49,838 nt of DNA, taken from the NCBI RefSeq assembly GCF_004348425.1, contig NZ_SMKK01000030.1, forward strand, positions 1 through 49,838, written 5' to 3'. This stretch comes from Actinomadura sp. 7K507 (lineage in GTDB: Bacteria; Actinomycetota; Actinomycetes; Streptosporangiales; Streptosporangiaceae). The notes under the pieces are model-generated. The model had not been told where the DNA came from and searched no databases. It saw only the letters and a list, made by a program, of their open reading frames with translations. Positions 49,800 through 49,838 of the stretch are shown in pieces (within the stretch, counting starts at the first letter, position 1; each line of letters begins with the position of its first letter). The position numbers were made by a program, and so were the translations under genes.

Positions 49800-49838
49800 C
49801 TGTCTTTTATACACATCTCCACGCCCACGAGACGCTCA
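49800..49838. other. Nextera transposase adapter read-through (artefact)
   Basis: CTGTCTTTTATACACATCT (49800-49818) matches the 19-base Nextera mosaic end with one difference, CCACGCCCACGAGAC (49819-49833) matches the following adapter part with two, and GCTCA fits the start of an i7 index (recalled as N714). Read in reverse it yields MYKRQ, a well-known false protein start. Confidence 0.95.

Overview
The window is high-GC actinobacterial chromosome. Leaderless starts, ATGA/GTGA overlaps, an F420-type luciferase-like oxidoreductase, DUF3159 and DUF3710 proteins, a tiny bL37-like ribosomal protein and a Thermomonospora-curvata-type PARG all point to an actinomycete, probably of the Thermomonosporaceae (Actinomadura-like); the genus is inferred. 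The right end (49800-49838) is not genomic: it is a Nextera sequencing adapter, so valS is cut at its 5' end by a contig edge.

Layout. 1-2626: a pnuC-nadR NAD-salvage pair and a small toxin/antitoxin-like pair. 2706-12352: a sugar-use block with a secreted LacZ-type GH2 enzyme, a ROK regulator, a Gfo/Idh/MocA oxidoreductase coupled to a sugar-binding lipoprotein, and a secreted GH3 glycosidase. 12447-13217: a tight tRNA array (Ser-GCT, Met-CAT, His-GTG) preceded by a 20-codon ORF, a strong terminator, a 14-bp tandem repeat and a region-4-only sigma factor. 13427-19868: manA, a mini zinc-finger protein, an MFS/Lrp divergent pair, an acyl-CoA-ligase-like gene, a phosphotransferase and a zinc-ribbon protein. 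19949-24850: the bacterial hen1-pnkp RNA-repair operon with a divergent PARG-type macrodomain gene. 24921-31035: F420 oxidoreductase, secreted DUF11-like protein, DUF1906 protein, TrmA/RlmD-type methyltransferase and a KimA-like potassium permease. 31260-36109: two TrkA proteins, DUF3159, an OB-fold protein and an FtsX/LolD-type ABC pair. 36244-42638: a 1321-residue HEAT-like protein, a PIG-L deacetylase, bL37, DUF3710 and dut. 42873-45865: a compact operon coding MauE-like, MauD-like and MauA-like (12-Cys, Tat-type) proteins with three unknown partners. 45990-49799: a cytochrome P450 and valS.

The two most notable items are: (1) the leader ORF upstream of the tRNA array, in which codons 3-10 read S-H-R-M-H-S-S-S, so seven of eight are read by exactly the three tRNAs encoded behind the terminator, with four mutually exclusive pairing segments. 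This has the layout of a transcription attenuator that senses those tRNAs. (2) The mau-like operon, which holds a MauA-like cysteine-rich Tat substrate and its disulfide machinery but, in this window, no MauB or MauG. The RNA-repair operon and PARG about 7 kb from the tRNA array invite, but do not prove, a link to tRNA damage.
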